Origin: Beijerinckiaceae bacterium
GTDB taxonomy: Bacteria > Pseudomonadota > Alphaproteobacteria > Rhizobiales > Beijerinckiaceae
Reading direction: 5' to 3'
DNA: 64,000 bases
Assembly: GCA_009773635.1 (NCBI GenBank)
Contig: WSYC01000015.1
Coordinates: 47,869 to 111,868, forward strand
Position numbers and translations under genes: made by a program. Numbering within the stretch: position 1 is the first letter of the stretch; the number at the start of each line of letters is the position of its first letter. Of the stretch, positions 61,814-64,000 are shown one piece after another. Below the pieces are notes generated by a model that saw only the letters and a program-made list of their open reading frames with translations, made no database searches and was not told the origin of the DNA.

Positions 61814-62505
61814 ATCATTTTGCGTTTATCGCGGAGGCGTTGGCGCATCTGTCCGTTGGCATCCCCCGCACCATTCTGTTGGCTGTGGCATCGCTGCTGA
61901 TCGGGTTTGTTCTGGCTATCGGCGTAGCCGCAGCGTTGCTTTCACAAGCTTTTTTGCCACGGTGGATCGCCAATGGATACGTCTATATCTTCCGGTCAAG
62001 TCCGCTGCTTGTGCAGATATTCCTGATCTATTACGGGTCGGGGCAGTTCCGCAGCCTGTTTGAAAGTCTTGGCCTGTGGGGTCTCTTTCGCGAGGCATGG
62101 TTCTGCGCCATTCTCGCGCTGGCCCTGAATACCTGCGCCTACCAGGCCGTGCTGATCGCCGGCGGATTGCGAGCTGTGCCCTGGGGCCAGATCGAGGCGG
62201 CGCAGGCTGTCGGGATGTCACGCTGCAGGGTTTTTGTGACGGTCGCCTTTCCGCAAGCCCTGCGTCATGCACTACCTGCTTATTCCAACGAGGTGGTTCT
62301 GATGATCAAGGCCACGGCGCTGGCTTCGACCATTACCATTCTCGAGATCACCGGCCTTGCCAAGCAAATGGCATCCGAAACCTACCGCCCGTTCGAAGTG
62401 TTTGCTGCTGCCGGGCTGGTTTACATCGCCCTCAATGGCGCCGTGGCTGCCGGCTTCACGCGCGGCGAGCGATTTTTGCGCCGCAATGTGGCGCAAAGGA
62501 CGTGA
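61801..62505 (+). CDS. Amino-acid ABC permease (HisM-like)
   Basis: A 234-residue permease with the helices expected for HisM (RSSPLLVQIFLIYYGSGQF) and an EAA loop QIEAAQAVGMSRCRVFVT. Last intact gene of the operon. It forms a heterodimer with the previous permease. Confidence 0.9.
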   Translation: MGFLDHFAFIAEALAHLSVGIPRTILLAVASLLIGFVLAIGVAAALLSQAFLPRWIANGYVYIFRSSPLLVQIFLIYYGSGQFRSLFESLGLWGLFREAWFCAILALALNTCAYQAVLIAGGLRAVPWGQIEAAQAVGMSRCRVFVTVAFPQALRHALPAYSNEVVLMIKATALASTITILEITGLAKQMASETYRPFEVFAAAGLVYIALNGAVAAGFTRGERFLRRNVAQRT

Positions 62506-62555
62506 GGCACCCGCCGATATGAGCGGATGGTGCAGGACAAGGGGCCATGTCCGGC

Positions 62556-62905
62556 TCAGGCGGCGTGCAACTCTGTCTTGCCCGGACAATCGCCGCCGAC
62601 CGCGTTGATGCGCACATCGGTGCCAACCATGTTGTTGGTCAGGATCGGGGCGTTGCTCTTGTCGGCGGTGACCGTCGTAATGATCTCGGCACTCAGAACC
62701 GCTATCTCGGCAGAGCGACGGATCTCGATGTCAAAGCCGGAACGGGCCAGGTTGCGAGCGCAACGGCTGCTCGCCCCGGCATCGATATCGAACAGGCGGA
62801 GCCGGTCAACGCCCAGCAGCGCCTTGAAGGCGAGCGCCGACGTCGCGGCCGTGCGCAGCGTGGTGAGGATCGTCATCTCCGTCAGCACTAGCGGATACCC
62901 TGCTG
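62556..62905 (-). pseudogene. Ornithine cyclodeaminase remnant
   Basis: The frame contains typical ornithine-cyclodeaminase/mu-crystallin pieces (LVLTEMTILTTLRTAATSAL, LFDIDAGASSRCARNLARSG, NAVGGDCPGKTELH), but lacks the N-terminal half, an internal part of the NAD-binding region after ATSAL, and the C-terminus. It therefore cannot be functional. The family converts ornithine to proline and fits the amino-acid transporter next to it. Confidence 0.8.
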
Positions 62906-63814
62906 CCGCTGCGCTCTGCGCTGGAGCGCGCCGTGCCGCATGGTTGCCCGGTCGGGCGCGGCAAGCGCGACGTTGGTTCCTGGCGTGATCTGCCAAAGGC
63001 GACAGAGGACGACTGGACATCGCTCGATGCGGGTTCCAGAGCCATTATCGACAAACATCCGAAGCTGGAAAAGGCCAATACAGCTCGTCATCCCGGCACG
63101 CTTGGTATGGGCAACCACTTCCTGGAGGTCCGCCTTGATCAGGAGGATCGCGTCTGGTCCATGCTGCATTCGGGCTCGCGCGGGGTAGGGAACGTCACCG
63201 GCACCTATTTCATCGAACGGGCCAAGGCGGATATGCGTCGCTACTTCGTCAACCTGCCGGACGAGGATCTCGCCTATTTCCCGGAGGGGACAGCGAACTT
63301 CGACGATTACGTCGAGGCGGTGGAATGGGTGCAGACCTTCGCGATGATGAACCGGCGGGTGATGATGGGTCACGCGATCGATGCCATACGCAAGGTGATC
63401 GAGATGCGCCTCGAAAAGCTTCATCGTGTGTGGGAAGGGCAATCTCGAGAGCATCCACGCGGGTTCGATGGCGCATCAGGGCCGGGCAATGCCGTCTCGA
63501 TCCATGTCGTGCACGAGAATGTCACGGAGGTCTTCGTCGGCTTCGGGCGCCAAGGCGTCAGCAGCGAAGCGGGGGCCGCAGGTGCCGTGCGGGAGGCATC
63601 AGCCTATCTGGCAGGAGCACATCCTGTCGGGTCGCACCTTGCCGATCGGCTTCTGCTTCCCCTGGCGCTCGGTGCAGGAGGCCGTTTTGTGACCGGGCCT
63701 CTGGCAGAGCATACGAAGACCAATATCGACGTGATCCGGGCGTTTCTGGATGTGTCAGCCCTTGTCGTTCCGGCACAGGAAGGCGGGGCGGTCCGTGTCG
63801 TCATCGCGAAATGA
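62890..63814 (+). pseudogene. RtcB-RtcA deletion chimera
   Basis: One open frame joins two proteins of the RNA-repair operon. Up to about 63400 it is the middle of RtcB ligase (LHSGSRGVGNVTGTYFIERA, MGNHFLEVRLDQEDRVW), without the N-terminus and the guanylylated His near the C-terminus. From about 63460 it is the C-terminal part of RtcA cyclase (HENVTEVFVGFGRQGVSSEA, then VGSHLADRLLLPLALGAGG). A deletion has fused them. Neither activity is expected. Confidence 0.82.
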
Positions 63815-63849
63815 ACCTTGTTGGAGTGGAATGATCCCCGCCTTGAGTT

Positions 63850-63893
63850 TGAGAGCGGGCTTTCGTCATTAAAGGAACGATAGTCCGCTCTCA
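63850..63893. repeat. 9-base inverted repeat next to the IS end
   Basis: TGAGAGCGG (63850-63858) and CCGCTCTCA (63885-63893) lie between the rtc chimera and the IS5-like transposase. It may be a terminator, part of the IS end, or a relic. Confidence 0.5.
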
Positions 63894-63918
63894 GGCTTGT
63901 TCTAGGCGGTGTTTACAT

Positions 63919-64000
63919 TCACATGCAAGATCTTAGAGCTGCGACGAGGTTGAGGAATCCGGCGTAGTTTCTGGCGAGTTTGTCGTATCGCGTGGCGATG
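63919..64000 (-). mobile_element. IS5-family transposase, 3' end (window-truncated)
   Basis: Reading leftward from the window edge: IATRYDKLARNYAGFLNLVA and a stop at 63919-63921, the usual C-terminus of IS5-type transposases. The rest of the element lies beyond 64000. Confidence 0.8.

Noticed and set aside
1..64000. CRISPR arrays and rRNA genes
   Set aside because: No regularly spaced long repeats and no rRNA-like segments were seen; the only regular array (40168-40354) has short, unevenly spaced units.

Overview
The window comes from a GC-rich alphaproteobacterium, most likely of the order Hyphomicrobiales (Rhizobiales). The evidence is the prophage type, whose tail genes match the gene-transfer-agent (GTA) order seen in that class, the DUF2924/recombinase module, and a basic-amino-acid ABC operon next to ornithine cyclodeaminase remains. 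Species cannot be named from the sequence.

Region 1 (1-7216, + strand) is the 3' part of a BREX phage-defence operon in type-3 order: pglX (5' end off-window), SNF2-type helicase brxHII, pglZ and brxA. Every stop overlaps the next start by 4 bases. Base composition changes sharply inside pglX near position 1000 and again at pglZ, so the operon looks mosaic.

Region 2 (about 7200-54560) is a complete-looking siphovirus-type prophage of about 47 kb. Reading leftward on the - strand: early genes (excisionase-like HTH, Sak4-like ATPase, ssDNA-binding candidate, helicase, Fe-S PD-(D/E)XK nuclease, primase-helicase), a direct-repeat array that may be the origin, a RuvC-like nuclease, two orphan DNA methyltransferases, terminase, portal, a protease-capsid fusion, head-tail connectors, tail tube, a frameshifted tail-chaperone pair, tape measure, GTA-like baseplate genes, tail fibre and lysis genes with a nested spanin pair. 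Accessory inserts (morons) include a TacAT-type toxin-antitoxin in the tail operon, a 371-residue protein of unknown function between head genes, and a DUF488 two-gene cassette. At the right end are an XRE repressor plus ImmA/IrrE protease with two identical operators in a divergent promoter region, an uncharacterised three-gene operon, and a serine-recombinase integration module. A tRNA-Ser lies just beyond, its 3' end facing the element.

Region 3 (55000-64000) is chromosome with signs of decay: an IS6-family transposase killed by a nonsense codon and loss of a catalytic Asp; a GntR regulator; a DUF3604 protein divergent from a polar/basic amino-acid ABC transporter operon (ATPase, binding protein, two permeases) with palindromes in the shared promoter region; a twice-truncated ornithine cyclodeaminase; an rtcB-rtcA deletion chimera; and the end of an IS5-like transposase at the window edge.

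The most notable observations are a canonical A-AAA-AAC slippery site linking the two tail-chaperone frames, the CARTYTSG repeat array near 40170-40354, the paired GTTCG-N8-CGAAC operators with a related N18 site before the integration module, the two-frame reading in the cytosine methyltransferase, and the BREX/prophage junction at about 7200-7260.
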